From Catenulispora rubra (GTDB lineage Bacteria; Actinomycetota; Actinomycetes; Streptomycetales; Catenulisporaceae): a DNA stretch of 64,000 nucleotides. Below, piece by piece: positions 17,833 to 26,884 of this stretch. Under the pieces are notes generated by a model. The model saw only the letters and a program-made list of their open reading frames with translations. It ran no database searches and was not told where the DNA came from. Position numbers and translations under genes: made by a program. The stretch covers positions 24,138-88,137 of the forward strand of contig NZ_JAACYW010000009.1 of the NCBI RefSeq assembly GCF_015356825.1. The letters run 5' to 3'. Each line of letters opens with the position of its first letter. Position 1 is the stretch's first letter.

Positions 17833-19377
17833 TCACGTGCCCACCGCCGACGGCTGCCGCGCCACCACGACGTCACGCTCGCCCCCTGCCTCCGGGTCGG
17901 TCACCGAGTGCCGCGCAACGTGTGCGGCGAACAGCCACAGCGGTGCCAGCGTGGCGCAGAAGAGGCTGACGACGAGGTGCTTCGTGACTTCGTTGCCCTC
18001 GCCGAGGACGGCGGTCAGGTACTGGATCGCCGAGCACGCGGTCAGGGTGAGCGAGACGGTGGCGAATGCCCGGCAGAGTGAGCCCTTCTCGCTGCGGCGG
18101 CGAAGAAGGAACGCGACGCCGAGGCAGGTGAGCCAGTACACGACGATGCCGCCGAAGCCGGTCCAGGCGAAGTGGTTGGCGATCCAGGAGACGACCGCTA
18201 CACGGTGATCCACTCGAAGTGACCTGCCCGAACTGTCGGCCTGCGTGTAGTTGCCGATGTAGTAGCCGGTGCGGAACATGCGCAGGTAGGGGCCTGATCC
18301 GCTGGCTATGACGCGGGCCGCCAGTCGTGGGTGGGTGACAAGGTATCCGCCGAGGCGGGCGAAGGTGACGCGGGAGGGGTCGAACGCGGGATCGTCCTGG
18401 ATGGGGTGCGGGGACCAGGCGCTCGTACCGCTGTACGCTCCGATCGACCGTGGCAGGCCCAACCCTGCGGCGACCGCGCCGGGATCGCCCGACAGCGGCA
18501 TGAGGGTCATGGTGAGCTCGTTACGGACGTTCGTCTCCCGGTCATTCGGTCCGCCGCCGAACACCCCGGCCTCACCCAACGCCATGCCGACGAGCGAGGC
18601 GACGATAAGCACGGGCACGACGCGAGTCCGGCGCCGGGCACCGCTCCACAGGCCATGGTTCAGTTCGCGCCCTGCGAAGAAGACCCCGAGCGGGACCACC
18701 AGGGTCAACGTCCCGACCTTCGCCCCGACGGCGAACACAGCACCGGCCCCGGCGACAACACACGCCGCACGTTGAAAGCGGTTTCGCGTCAGCGCCGCGA
18801 CGCCGGCGACCGCGAACACCGCCAAACCCCACAGAGCGGCGGTCTCTGTATAGGGCGAGTTCGCGTAGTCGGCGAAGGTCGCCTCGGCAAGGACCAGGAA
18901 CAACGCCGCCAGGAACACGGCTCGTGGCAGCGGCCGCAGACTACGCACCACACGCGCCGCACCCCAGACCACGAAGCCGACGACGACGCAGTACTCAACA
19001 GCCAACTCACGCAGGTCGACAGCTCCGTCGAGTCCAAGGACATGCTGATGCACGAGCGCAGCAAGCTTCGCGGGAAGACGCATCGTCGTCAGATAGGGGT
19101 CGCAGGATCGCCCCGGCCCGCTGAACGGATACCTCTCCACCAAGTACCGCCAATACGGAAACCCGTTGCTGTGCACCGCCCCCGCATCCGCACCGAGCGG
19201 ACACAGCAGCCGGGATCCGTCGTTGTTGTCAGCCATCCCCACCGGAACCGGCACCAGTAGTCGTACCGCCATCAGCACCGCCGCGGTGATTCCCAACCCG
19301 ATCGGGTCCAAGACGGCCCTCAAAGCCGTCTTCAGGGCAGCCATCGCCCGCAAGCGGCGGCCTTCGCTCTCGTCCAT
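17833..19377 (-). CDS. polytopic membrane protein, unknown (possible lipid-linked glycosyltransferase fold)
   Basis: A 514-residue protein with about ten predicted transmembrane segments. A large extracytoplasmic loop between the first two helices (GSRLLCPLGADAG to RSCDPYLTTMR) holds two or more Cys. Later segments include EATFADYANSPYTETAALWG and a loop with NDRETNVRNELTMTLMP. The architecture (early long outer loop, acidic residues after helix 1) recalls GT-C glycosyltransferases and related actinobacterial membrane proteins, but I do not see a defining motif. The start is at 19377; it is convergent with the desaturase gene. Confidence 0.7.
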   Translation of the reverse strand: MDESEGRRLRAMAALKTALRAVLDPIGLGITAAVLMAVRLLVPVPVGMADNNDGSRLLCPLGADAGAVHSNGFPYWRYLVERYPFSGPGRSCDPYLTTMRLPAKLAALVHQHVLGLDGAVDLRELAVEYCVVVGFVVWGAARVVRSLRPLPRAVFLAALFLVLAEATFADYANSPYTETAALWGLAVFAVAGVAALTRNRFQRAACVVAGAGAVFAVGAKVGTLTLVVPLGVFFAGRELNHGLWSGARRRTRVVPVLIVASLVGMALGEAGVFGGGPNDRETNVRNELTMTLMPLSGDPGAVAAGLGLPRSIGAYSGTSAWSPHPIQDDPAFDPSRVTFARLGGYLVTHPRLAARVIASGSGPYLRMFRTGYYIGNYTQADSSGRSLRVDHRVAVVSWIANHFAWTGFGGIVVYWLTCLGVAFLLRRRSEKGSLCRAFATVSLTLTACSAIQYLTAVLGEGNEVTKHLVVSLFCATLAPLWLFAAHVARHSVTDPEAGGERDVVVARQPSAVGT

Positions 19378-19727
19378 ATGTGCTCCTGCGCGTTCGCGCT
19401 CGCAGTTCTGTTCTGCCGTCGCAGTCGTGGCTCAGGTCGGATCGGATCACACGCCAGAGCAGGCCCTTCACGCCGCCGATTCGGTCGAGGGCCGGGAGCT
19501 TGCCCGCCTCTTCCACGCAGGCGTCCAGCCCCGCCGAGATCTTGCAGACTCCCGCGCCGACCTTCGGATCCGTAGTGTGCGGGGCGACCTCCAGCGTTAC
19601 TGAGGCGTCGTCGAGGAGAAGGTGAGCAGCGCACTCCACGTTCCGGGGTTGCCTTCGCCGAAATGACCCGGCCGCCACAGGATCGCCAGGCGCGGCACGG
19701 TGCCAGCCGGTATAGAGCTTCAGCATG

Positions 19728-19781
19728 CGCCCGCGCCCTGGCGTATTCGGTGAACTCGGCGTCGCGCCCCGCGTCCCCCAT
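19728..19781 (-). pseudogene. possible N-terminal scrap of a SigE-type ECF sigma gene
   Basis: A reverse-strand ATG at 19781 opens with RDAEFTEYARARA, which resembles the first residues of SigE-like ECF sigma factors. The similarity stops after ~18 codons. In another frame at ~19480-19620, coding-like text (TLEVAPHTTDPKVGAGVCKI, LDACVEEAGKLPALDRI) suggests more gene debris. The gap 19378-20011 otherwise holds only the presumed promoter of the biosynthetic operon. Confidence 0.28.
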
Positions 19782-19989
19782 CCGTGCACCACGTCCTCTC
19801 GACCGCAGCGCCGATGCGCGCTGCTAGTCCACTAATGCAGGGAGCGTGATGGAAGGTTGCATCCGAGGGGCAGATCGTTCGGCGGGCCGTCCGGCAGTGT
19901 CACGGCTCCGCCAGCCCTGGCGATGTCCAGTACCGCGGGTACCTGTCGGGCAACCGAAACGGTACTCGGCGGGTCATGTACGAGTCCTG

Positions 19990-20014
19990 ATTAACTTCTA
20001 ACGTTGGCGACGTG
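19990..20014 (+). promoter_or_regulatory. possible leaderless start of the 14-gene operon
   Basis: TAACGT (20000-20005, fits TAnnnT) ends 6 nt before the GTG at 20012, the spacing of leaderless actinobacterial mRNAs, and no ribosome site is seen. The -35 (about 19977) is poor. Tentative. Confidence 0.3.
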
Positions 20015-21304
20015 AGATCGACCGAATCTGTCCACGAATTTCGAGCCCGGGAGCCGATCGCGGTGACCGGCATCGGCGCGGTGCTGCCGGGCGGAAGCGG
20101 CAAGGACGCGTTCTGGCAGAACATCTCCACCGGGACGTCGCAGATCGGCAAGCTGACCCGGTTCGACCCGGACCGGGAGCGACTGCCGGTGTTCGCCGCC
20201 GCCCAGATCGACGATTTCGACCACCGGCCGTATCTGCCCGGGCTCAGGCCCTCGCACGCGGCCAAGTACACCCGCGAGATCCTGATCGCGATGTCGGCCG
20301 CCGAGCAGGCGCGGCAGGACGCGGCGCTCCTGCCGGGAGCTGTCGACCCGCGGCGGCTGAGCATCGTTATGTCCTCGTCCCGGGGACCGCTGGACTGGTG
20401 GAGCACCGCCATGGAAGCGGGCCCCGATGCGCCCTACGCCGACAGCGGCGCCATGTTCCGCGGCCTGCCCGGGAGCCCGGCCAGCATGGCCGCCATCCGG
20501 ATGGGAGCCCAGGGCCTGGTCACCACGATCAGCAACGCCTGCGTCGGCGGCCACCACGCGATCGGCCTCGCACTGCACGAACTGCGCTCCGGCGCCAGCG
20601 ACGCGGTGCTGGTCGGCGGCCACGAGTTCCCCATTCTGGCGCAGGTCGCCAGGTGTTATCTGGCGCTCGGCGACGGGGTGATCTCCGGCGAGCGGGACGA
20701 GCCCGCCCGCGCCGTGCGCCCCTACAGCAAGGATCGCGAGGGCTTCGCACTGGGGGAAGGGTCCGTGGTGCTGTGCCTTGAGCGCGAGTCGTCCGCACGC
20801 GTACGGGGCGCCCGCATCTACGCCAACATCCTCTCGCACCGCGCGCTCAACGAGGCGGACCATCCCACGACGATGGACATGACCGGCGAGCTGACCGCGG
20901 GCCTCATCCGTGAGGTGCTCGCCGACGCCGGCCGGACGCCGGACGAGGTGGACTACGTCTGCGGCCACGGAACCGCGACCCGCTACAACGACCTGGCCGA
21001 GAGCCGCGCGCTGCGCGCCCTCTACCCGGACCGCGGCGCGGACCGGCTGCCGCCGCACGGCTCCAACAAGCCGATCTACGGACACACCTTCGGCATGGCC
21101 GGCATCATCAACACCGCCGCGACATCCCTCATGCTGCACCACCGGACGATCGCGCCGACCGCGAACCTCGTCCACCCCGACCCCGAGTGCGACCACGACC
21201 ACGTGGCCGAGGGCCCCCGGAAGGCAGAGCTCGACCTCGCGGTGTCGATGTCGTTCGCCTTCGGCAGCCAGACGTCGGTGCTGGCCCTGGGCGCCGCCCG
21301 ATGA
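20012..21304 (+). CDS. beta-ketoacyl synthase, KAS I/II-like, full catalytic triad
   Basis: A 430-residue thiolase-fold condensing enzyme. The nucleophile is Cys177 in NACVGGHHA; the two histidines are in CGHGTATRYND and YGHTFGMAG, so it should carry out decarboxylative Claisen condensation. The region AVRPYSKDREGFALGEG is the standard KAS loop. First gene of a 14-gene same-strand operon; its stop overlaps the next start (ATGA). It is the only one of the three KAS I/II-like proteins here with all three catalytic residues, so it is the likely working condensing subunit. Carrier (CoA or ACP) and chain length are unknown; no ACP gene is nearby. Confidence 0.88.
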   Translation: MRSTESVHEFRAREPIAVTGIGAVLPGGSGKDAFWQNISTGTSQIGKLTRFDPDRERLPVFAAAQIDDFDHRPYLPGLRPSHAAKYTREILIAMSAAEQARQDAALLPGAVDPRRLSIVMSSSRGPLDWWSTAMEAGPDAPYADSGAMFRGLPGSPASMAAIRMGAQGLVTTISNACVGGHHAIGLALHELRSGASDAVLVGGHEFPILAQVARCYLALGDGVISGERDEPARAVRPYSKDREGFALGEGSVVLCLERESSARVRGARIYANILSHRALNEADHPTTMDMTGELTAGLIREVLADAGRTPDEVDYVCGHGTATRYNDLAESRALRALYPDRGADRLPPHGSNKPIYGHTFGMAGIINTAATSLMLHHRTIAPTANLVHPDPECDHDHVAEGPRKAELDLAVSMSFAFGSQTSVLALGAAR

Positions 21305-23145
21305 CCGCGCCCCATGTCGCGCCACATGTCGCACCCCATGCCACGCCTCATGCCACGCCCTATATCGCAGCCGACGTGGACGACCTGGTGCGCCGCTTCG
21401 TCCGGCCGGACATGCACCTGCACTTCGCCGCGACCCTGTCCAGACCCAATGCCCTGATATACGCGGTGGCACGGGTGCTGCGCGGAGCGGGCCGGCTCAC
21501 CGTGAGCACCACCGCCGTCCACTCCAGCGCCCACGCGCTCGCGCTCTCCGGTGCCGTACGCCACGTGGAGTCCTGCTTCTTCGGCGACACCTATCCGTCG
21601 CCGCGCCCGAACCGGATCTACCGGGACCTGGCCGTCGGCCTGCCGTTCACCGCCCAGACCTGGTCGCTGCTCAGCTACACCCAGCGGCTGGTGGCGGGAG
21701 CGACGGGTACGCCCTACGCGGTCACCGCCTCACTGGCGGGAAGCGACCTGACCCGAGGCAAGGAAGCAGACCTGTGGTCCGTGCCCGACCCGGCGGTGCC
21801 CGGCGGGCACGTCACCCTCCTGCGGCCGATGCGCCCGGATCTGACCCTCGTCCACGGAGTCTGCGCCGACCGGCGGGGCAACGTCGTGCTCTGCGCTCCG
21901 CTCGGCGAGGGACCGTGGGCCGCGTACGCGGCGACCGGCGGCGTGCTCGCCTCCGTCGAGCGGATCGTGCCCGACGAGGTCGTCGACGCACATCCGGACC
22001 GGGTCGTGATCCCGGGACAACGCGTGATCGGCCTGGCCGAGGCAGAACTCGGCGCGCACCCGCAATCGCTCAGAAGCCAAGGCGTGGGCGGCGTGACCGG
22101 ATACCGCGACGACTACGACTTCATGACCGAGATCGTCCGCGACTGCGCGGACGCCGATACCGCCGAGGAATGGTTCCGCACCTGGGTGACCGAGCCGGGT
22201 GGACATGACGGCTATCTCAAGGCCCTGGGGCGGGAGCGGATCGAAGCGCTGGCGCTCGACCACACGGCACCGGAGCGAGACGGCGCCGACCGGGATGTCG
22301 AGACCGCGGGCGGCCAGCCGAAGCCGACGACCAAACAGGCGACCGAGCCGGTAACCGAGCCGCCGACCGAGCAGGAACGCCTGCTCGTGCTGGCGGCACG
22401 AGCGATCATCGCGCAGGTGGAGACCGGCGGCTACGACACGCTGCTGGCCGGCATCGGGTCCTCCCACATGGCCGCCTGGCTGGCCGCGGCCCTGCTCCGC
22501 GAGCGCGGCCGTCCGGTCCGGGTCGCGGCAGAGCTCGGCTTCTTCGGCATGGACCCCGAGCCCGGCGACGTCTTCCTGTTCAGCCAGGCGCACGCCCAGC
22601 GATCCGAACAGCTCAGCAGCATCCTGGAGATACTCGGGGCCCAGGTGGCCGGCAACCGGCGCTGCCTCGGCGTCCTCGCCGCCGCGGAGGTGGACGAGGA
22701 GGGAAACCTCAACACCACCCTGCTTCCGGACGGACGCTGGGTCACCGGTTCCGGCGGCGCCAACGACATCGCCTCGACCGCGGACTGCCTCGTCGTCGCG
22801 CCCGCCTCGCCCCGGCGCTACGTGCCGCGAGTCTGCTACGTCACCAGTCCGGGGCACCGGGTGCGCGAGGTCGTCAGCCAGTTCGGACGATTCCAGCGGC
22901 CCGGCCCCGGCGAGCCGTTCCAGCTGCGCAGCTGGCTGCCGACACCGAAGACCGACGTCACGGCTGGTCCAGAAGGTCCAGAAGGTCCAGAGGGTCCAGA
23001 CGGTCCAGACACTCCGGACGAGCTGATCGCCCGGCACACGCGCTGGACGGTGAAGCCGGCCGGCGACGCGCGGCCCGAACCCGACATCACGCCCGCCGAA
23101 CTGGCGCTGCTGCGCCGCCTCGACCCGGAAGGTCACTACCGATGA
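21301..23145 (+). CDS. fused alpha-beta CoA-transferase (IpdA/IpdB-like)
   Basis: A 614-residue single-chain family I CoA-transferase. Residues ~25-330 correspond to the alpha subunit and ~360-570 to the beta subunit; a Thr/Pro/Glu linker (TKQATEPVTEPPTEQ) joins them. Glu411 in AELGFFGMDP sits where family I enzymes have the catalytic Glu of the ENG motif, and SGGANDIAS is a beta-half signature. The closest relatives I can name are IpdA/IpdB, which open a ring during steroid breakdown, and glutaconate CoA-transferases. Odd features: an N-terminal Ala/Thr-Pro-His repeat and a collagen-like Gly-Pro-Glu repeat near the C-terminus. Start and stop both overlap neighbours by 4 nt. Confidence 0.8.
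   Translation: MTAPHVAPHVAPHATPHATPYIAADVDDLVRRFVRPDMHLHFAATLSRPNALIYAVARVLRGAGRLTVSTTAVHSSAHALALSGAVRHVESCFFGDTYPSPRPNRIYRDLAVGLPFTAQTWSLLSYTQRLVAGATGTPYAVTASLAGSDLTRGKEADLWSVPDPAVPGGHVTLLRPMRPDLTLVHGVCADRRGNVVLCAPLGEGPWAAYAATGGVLASVERIVPDEVVDAHPDRVVIPGQRVIGLAEAELGAHPQSLRSQGVGGVTGYRDDYDFMTEIVRDCADADTAEEWFRTWVTEPGGHDGYLKALGRERIEALALDHTAPERDGADRDVETAGGQPKPTTKQATEPVTEPPTEQERLLVLAARAIIAQVETGGYDTLLAGIGSSHMAAWLAAALLRERGRPVRVAAELGFFGMDPEPGDVFLFSQAHAQRSEQLSSILEILGAQVAGNRRCLGVLAAAEVDEEGNLNTTLLPDGRWVTGSGGANDIASTADCLVVAPASPRRYVPRVCYVTSPGHRVREVVSQFGRFQRPGPGEPFQLRSWLPTPKTDVTAGPEGPEGPEGPDGPDTPDELIARHTRWTVKPAGDARPEPDITPAELALLRRLDPEGHYR
21307..21366. repeat. five 12-nt repeats encoding a Pro-His leader
   Basis: Units at 21307, 21319, 21331, 21343 and 21355 encode APHV, APHV, APHA, TPHA, TPYI at the very start of the CoA-transferase. 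Four regularly spaced His could bind metal; this may equally be a neutral replication-slippage tract. Confidence 0.75.
22966..23010. repeat. five 9-nt repeats encoding Gly-Pro-Glu/Asp
   Basis: ggtccagaa-type units at 22966, 22975, 22984, 22993 and 23002 encode a short collagen-like stretch in the C-terminal part of the CoA-transferase. Confidence 0.75.
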
Positions 23146-24170
23146 CCACACAGACCGTCCCGGCCGCGAACCGCGGCCGCCTGGCCGCCGCGACGCCGTC
23201 CCGGCTGATCGGCATCGGCCACTACTTCCCCGGCGAACCGGTCACCAACGCCTACTTCGAGGGGTTGGAACACCTCGGTATCGACGACGCCTGGATCCGC
23301 GAGCACACCGGGATCCGCTCCCGGCACTGGCCGGAGCGGGACGACGAGCGCGCGGTCGAGATGGGCGCACGCGCGGTCGAGGCGGCGCTGGCCGACGCCG
23401 GGCTCACGGCGCCGGACATCGACCTCGTCATCGGCACCACGTCCACGACCCGGCCGCGCGTCAACCCGTCCTCGGCCACCAACCGCTACATGGACATCTC
23501 ACTGCCGCTGCAGAAGCAGCTCGGGCTGCACAACGCCGTCTGCTTCGACGTCGGCGCCGTCGCCTGCGCCGGGTTCCTCTATTCCAGCGTCGTGGCCTGC
23601 TCCCTCATGGCAGCCCTCGGCGCGCGCAACGCGCTGGTGGTCTGCGCGGAGAACCCGAAGCCGATCCTGAACTTCGACTACCGCTACTCGGTGCTGTTCG
23701 GCGCCGGCGGAGCGGCGGCGGTGTGGCAGCGCGGCGAGGAGGGGACCGGCTCGGGGCTGCTCGACGCGGTCTTCAACTCCGACGGACGCTATTTCGACGC
23801 CTTCGACATCGACGACGACGACAAGATGATCATGAAGGGGAAGCAGGTCGGCGACGTCGGGCCGAAGATGCTCGCCGACGCCGCCCGCGCCGTCCTGGCT
23901 CGCAACGGCCTCACCAAGGACGACATCGACTGGTTCATCCCGCACCAGGGCAACCTGAACATGATCCGCCAGGTCTGCGCGGACCTGGAACTGCCGGAGA
24001 AGCAGGTGCTGGTCAACATCGAGCACCGGGGGAACACCTCCAGCGTCAGCATTCCCAGTTGTCTGTCCGAACAGATCGCCGCAGGCACCGTCAAGCCGGG
24101 CGACCTCGTGCTCTCGATCGGCATCGGCCGCGGATTCAACTCCGGCGCCATGCTGTTCCGGTACCGATGA
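23142..24170 (+). CDS. 3-oxoacyl synthase III-like (FabH family) protein 1
   Basis: A 342-residue KAS III-type enzyme with the Cys-His-Asn triad intact: Cys142 in AVACAGFLYS, His in WFIPHQGNLNMI, Asn in HRGNTSSVSIP. It normally joins an acyl-CoA starter to malonyl-carrier. The N-terminal GIGHYFPGEPVTN and the arginine segment TGIRSRHW are family hallmarks. The ATG overlaps the CoA-transferase stop (ATGA), and its own stop overlaps the next FabH-like gene the same way. Two different FabH-like proteins side by side suggest a heterodimer or two starter/condensation steps. Confidence 0.88.
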   Translation: MTTQTVPAANRGRLAAATPSRLIGIGHYFPGEPVTNAYFEGLEHLGIDDAWIREHTGIRSRHWPERDDERAVEMGARAVEAALADAGLTAPDIDLVIGTTSTTRPRVNPSSATNRYMDISLPLQKQLGLHNAVCFDVGAVACAGFLYSSVVACSLMAALGARNALVVCAENPKPILNFDYRYSVLFGAGGAAAVWQRGEEGTGSGLLDAVFNSDGRYFDAFDIDDDDKMIMKGKQVGDVGPKMLADAARAVLARNGLTKDDIDWFIPHQGNLNMIRQVCADLELPEKQVLVNIEHRGNTSSVSIPSCLSEQIAAGTVKPGDLVLSIGIGRGFNSGAMLFRYR

Positions 24171-25183
24171 GCGGCCGATCCCCGATGGAGAGCATCGGCG
24201 CCGGCGCCGCGGCGACTGACGGCGGTATCTGGGCCCGAGCCGGACTCGGCTTCACCGGATTCGGCCATTACTACCCCCGCAACCTCGTCCACAACTCGGA
24301 TCTCGCGGACGGCGCCGAGGGCAATGCCGTCGACCAGGCGGTGATCGGTTCGGTCGAGGTGCGCAGCCGGCACGTGGCCGCCGACGACGAGACGATCGAC
24401 TTCATGGCCGCGCGGGCCGCGACAGCCGCTCTGGAGCGGGCCGGCCGCGCCCCCGGCGAGGTCGACCTGCTGGTGCTCGGGAACTGGACCGAACGCCAGC
24501 TGGTACCGGAACTGGCCCCGCAGGTCGCTCTGCGGCTCGGCGCGCACCGGGCGCTCGCTTTCGACGTCTGCGGCGCCTGCACGGGATTCGTGCACGGTGT
24601 GCAGACCGCGGCCGCCCTGCTCGCCGCGAACCCGTCGTGGCGAGTCGCCGTCGTCGTGAACTCTGAGCACTTCTCCCGCCGGGTGCGCCCGGGCAGCAAG
24701 GGGACCCTGGTGGTAGGGGACGCCGCGGGCGCAGCCGTGCTGGAGAAGCGCGGACCCGACGCGGGCCGAGGCTTGATCGACTCCCTGCTGCACAGTGCCG
24801 GCGAGTCGGCGGAGGCGGTGACGGTGCGGCCGCCGCTGGGCTGGATCAAGAGCAAGCCCGAACTGGTCGAGCTGGGCGTCGCGTCCAACACCGCCGTCGC
24901 CGCCGAGCTGCTCGAGCGCAACAACCTCAAGATCGACCAGATCGACTGGTTCGTCCCCCATCCCGGCACCGGCCCGATCCACGCGGCCGTGCGCGAGCGG
25001 CTCGGCATCGACCCCGAGCGGTTCGTCACCACCTTCGAGACGCGGGCCAATACCGGCTCCGCCTCGATCCCGACCACTGTGTCCGAACATCTGGAGAAGG
25101 GCGTGTTCCGCCGTGGAGACCTCTGTCTCACCCCCGCCGTCGGGTCCGGCTGGTTCTACGGAGGTCTGCTGTTCGAGCTCTGA
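24167..25183 (+). CDS. 3-oxoacyl synthase III-like (FabH family) protein 2
   Basis: A 338-residue second KAS III-type enzyme, clearly diverged from the preceding one. The triad is Cys138 in CGACTGFVHG, His in WFVPHPGTGP and Asn in TRANTGSASIP. It begins GFTGFGHYYPRNLVHN. ATG 24167 overlaps the previous stop; a longer open frame upstream lies inside the previous gene and is not used. The shared fold and tandem order suggest gene duplication followed by specialisation. The substrate is unknown. Confidence 0.87.
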   Translation: MSGRSPMESIGAGAAATDGGIWARAGLGFTGFGHYYPRNLVHNSDLADGAEGNAVDQAVIGSVEVRSRHVAADDETIDFMAARAATAALERAGRAPGEVDLLVLGNWTERQLVPELAPQVALRLGAHRALAFDVCGACTGFVHGVQTAAALLAANPSWRVAVVVNSEHFSRRVRPGSKGTLVVGDAAGAAVLEKRGPDAGRGLIDSLLHSAGESAEAVTVRPPLGWIKSKPELVELGVASNTAVAAELLERNNLKIDQIDWFVPHPGTGPIHAAVRERLGIDPERFVTTFETRANTGSASIPTTVSEHLEKGVFRRGDLCLTPAVGSGWFYGGLLFEL

Positions 25184-25204
25184 GGCACCGGGTGCGGTGA
25201 ACCC

Positions 25205-26026
25205 GTGAACGCATCCGTGAACCCTGATTCTGGCGCCGGTCGCGGCCTGGCGTTGGTCACCGGCGGCAGCCGCGGGCTCGGGCTGGCCATCGCCCGGCAC
25301 CTGGCCGGGACCGGCTGGGACGTCGTCATCGCCGCACGCGACCAGAAGGCACTGGAGGCCGCCGCCGACGAGGCGGCGGCCGACGGGCTGAGGCTGCATC
25401 CGGCGTCCGCCGACGTGACCAGCGAGGCCTCGGTGGCCGGCCTGTTCGAGGAGCTGGCCGGCCGCGGACCGCTGCGGCTGTGTGTCAACAACGCGGGCCG
25501 CAACTTCAACCACCAGCTCGTCCGCGTCGCCGGCGCCGACCGGCGCGAGCTGCGCGCGCACCCCACCGACGCCTGGGAGCGCGTCATCGGACTCTGCCTG
25601 ACCGGGGTCTTCCTGGTCGGCCGGCACGCCGCCGCCGCCATGCTGGCCGCCGGGACCCCGGGCGTCATCGTGAACATCTCCTCGACGGTGCGATCCGGCT
25701 CCTACGGCCAGTCGGCCTACGCCGCGGCGAAGGCCGGTGTGGAGTCGCTGACCCGTACCTGGGCGGTCGAGCTGGGCGAGTACGGCATCCGCGTGGTCGC
25801 GGTCGCACCGGGCGTGCTCGACGGCAGCACGCTTCGCGAGCGCAGTGCGGCGAACCCGCGGCACGCCGCGTACATGGAGCGCCTGCGACGCCAGGTCCCC
25901 CTTCAACGCTGGTGTGAAGAAGACGACATCGCGACCGCCGTGGCCTTCGCGGCGGACAACCCATCCCTCACCGGAAACGTATTGGAGGTCGACGGCGGTG
26001 GACTACCCAAGCGGGTCTACGACTGA
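25205..26026 (+). CDS. short-chain dehydrogenase/reductase (SDR) 1
   Basis: A 273-residue NAD(P)H-dependent classical SDR, FabG-like. The cofactor motif is TGGSRGLG (near residue 20), NNAG follows strand 4, and the active site is Ser in ISSTV plus YAAAK. It ends with the NVLEVDGG tail usual in FabG-like reductases. It probably reduces or oxidises a 3-oxo group made by the condensing enzymes. GTG 25205 comes 21 nt after the second FabH-like gene, the largest internal gap of the operon; a GTG at 25217 is an alternative. Confidence 0.85.
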   Translation: MNASVNPDSGAGRGLALVTGGSRGLGLAIARHLAGTGWDVVIAARDQKALEAAADEAAADGLRLHPASADVTSEASVAGLFEELAGRGPLRLCVNNAGRNFNHQLVRVAGADRRELRAHPTDAWERVIGLCLTGVFLVGRHAAAAMLAAGTPGVIVNISSTVRSGSYGQSAYAAAKAGVESLTRTWAVELGEYGIRVVAVAPGVLDGSTLRERSAANPRHAAYMERLRRQVPLQRWCEEDDIATAVAFAADNPSLTGNVLEVDGGGLPKRVYD

Positions 26027-26882
26027 GCAGGCGGCACCGCCGCAACCCACGGCCGGCCCGCCGGCCGGGTTCGCGAGCGGACTGCTGACCGGGCGGACCG
26101 TGCTGGTGACCGGCGCGAGCAGCGGCATCGGGGAGCTCACCGCCCGGCGCCTGGCCGCCGCCGGAGCCCGCACGATCCTGCTGGCCCGCAGCGAGCAGGA
26201 GCTGCACACGCTCGCCAAGGACATCACCGAGGCGGGAGGCGCGGCGGCGGCCGCCCCGGCGGACCTCGCCGACGCCGCGGCGCTCGAGCGTGCGGTGCGC
26301 GGTGCCGAGGAACTGCTCGGGCCCGTGGACCTGCTGGCCCACTCCGCCGGCTGGGCACACGGTCAGGTCTTCCTGTGCGAGCAGACCGAGCAGCAGTGGA
26401 CCAGCACGATCGACGTGAACCTCAACGGGGCCTTCCGGATCTGCCGGCTGGTCGTGCCGGGCATGATGGAGCGCCGGTCCGGCGGCATCGTCCTGGTCTC
26501 CTCGATCGCGGGCAGCCGGGGACTGCCGTCCAACACCGCCTACTGCGCCGCCAAGTTCGGCCTGCACGGACTCATGTACGCGCTGGCCGCCGAACTCGGC
26601 CCGTTCGACATCCGGGTCAACGCGGTCGCCCCCGGCCTGACCCGCGCCCCCGGCACCACCGACCCCACGCGATACGCCGACGAGTTCATGGCCAGCCTGG
26701 CGCGCCACCACGGCCCGGCGGATCTGGACTGGTCCCGCTACCTCACCCGGGCGGTGCGCAGCACGGCCCTACGCCGCCTCGTCGAACCGGACGAGGTCAG
26801 CAACGCCGTCCTCTACCTTCTGTCGGACCTGTCCACCGGTGTCACCGGCCAGATCCTCGGCGTCGACGCGGGAGTGCTGTGA
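25998..26882 (+). CDS. short-chain dehydrogenase/reductase (SDR) 2
   Basis: A 294-residue classical SDR with TGASSGIG (cofactor) and VSSIAGS...YCAAK (active site). The GTG at 25998 lies inside the end of SDR 1 (29-nt overlap) and has GGAGG 9 nt upstream, which decides the start and implies coupling. An insert of ~40 residues (TTDPTRYADEFMASLARHHG and on) before the C-terminal helix differs from SDR 1, so the two are not redundant. Likely a second ketone or alcohol step. Confidence 0.85.
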   Translation: MDYPSGSTTEQAAPPQPTAGPPAGFASGLLTGRTVLVTGASSGIGELTARRLAAAGARTILLARSEQELHTLAKDITEAGGAAAAAPADLADAAALERAVRGAEELLGPVDLLAHSAGWAHGQVFLCEQTEQQWTSTIDVNLNGAFRICRLVVPGMMERRSGGIVLVSSIAGSRGLPSNTAYCAAKFGLHGLMYALAAELGPFDIRVNAVAPGLTRAPGTTDPTRYADEFMASLARHHGPADLDWSRYLTRAVRSTALRRLVEPDEVSNAVLYLLSDLSTGVTGQILGVDAGVL

Positions 26883-26884
26883 GC

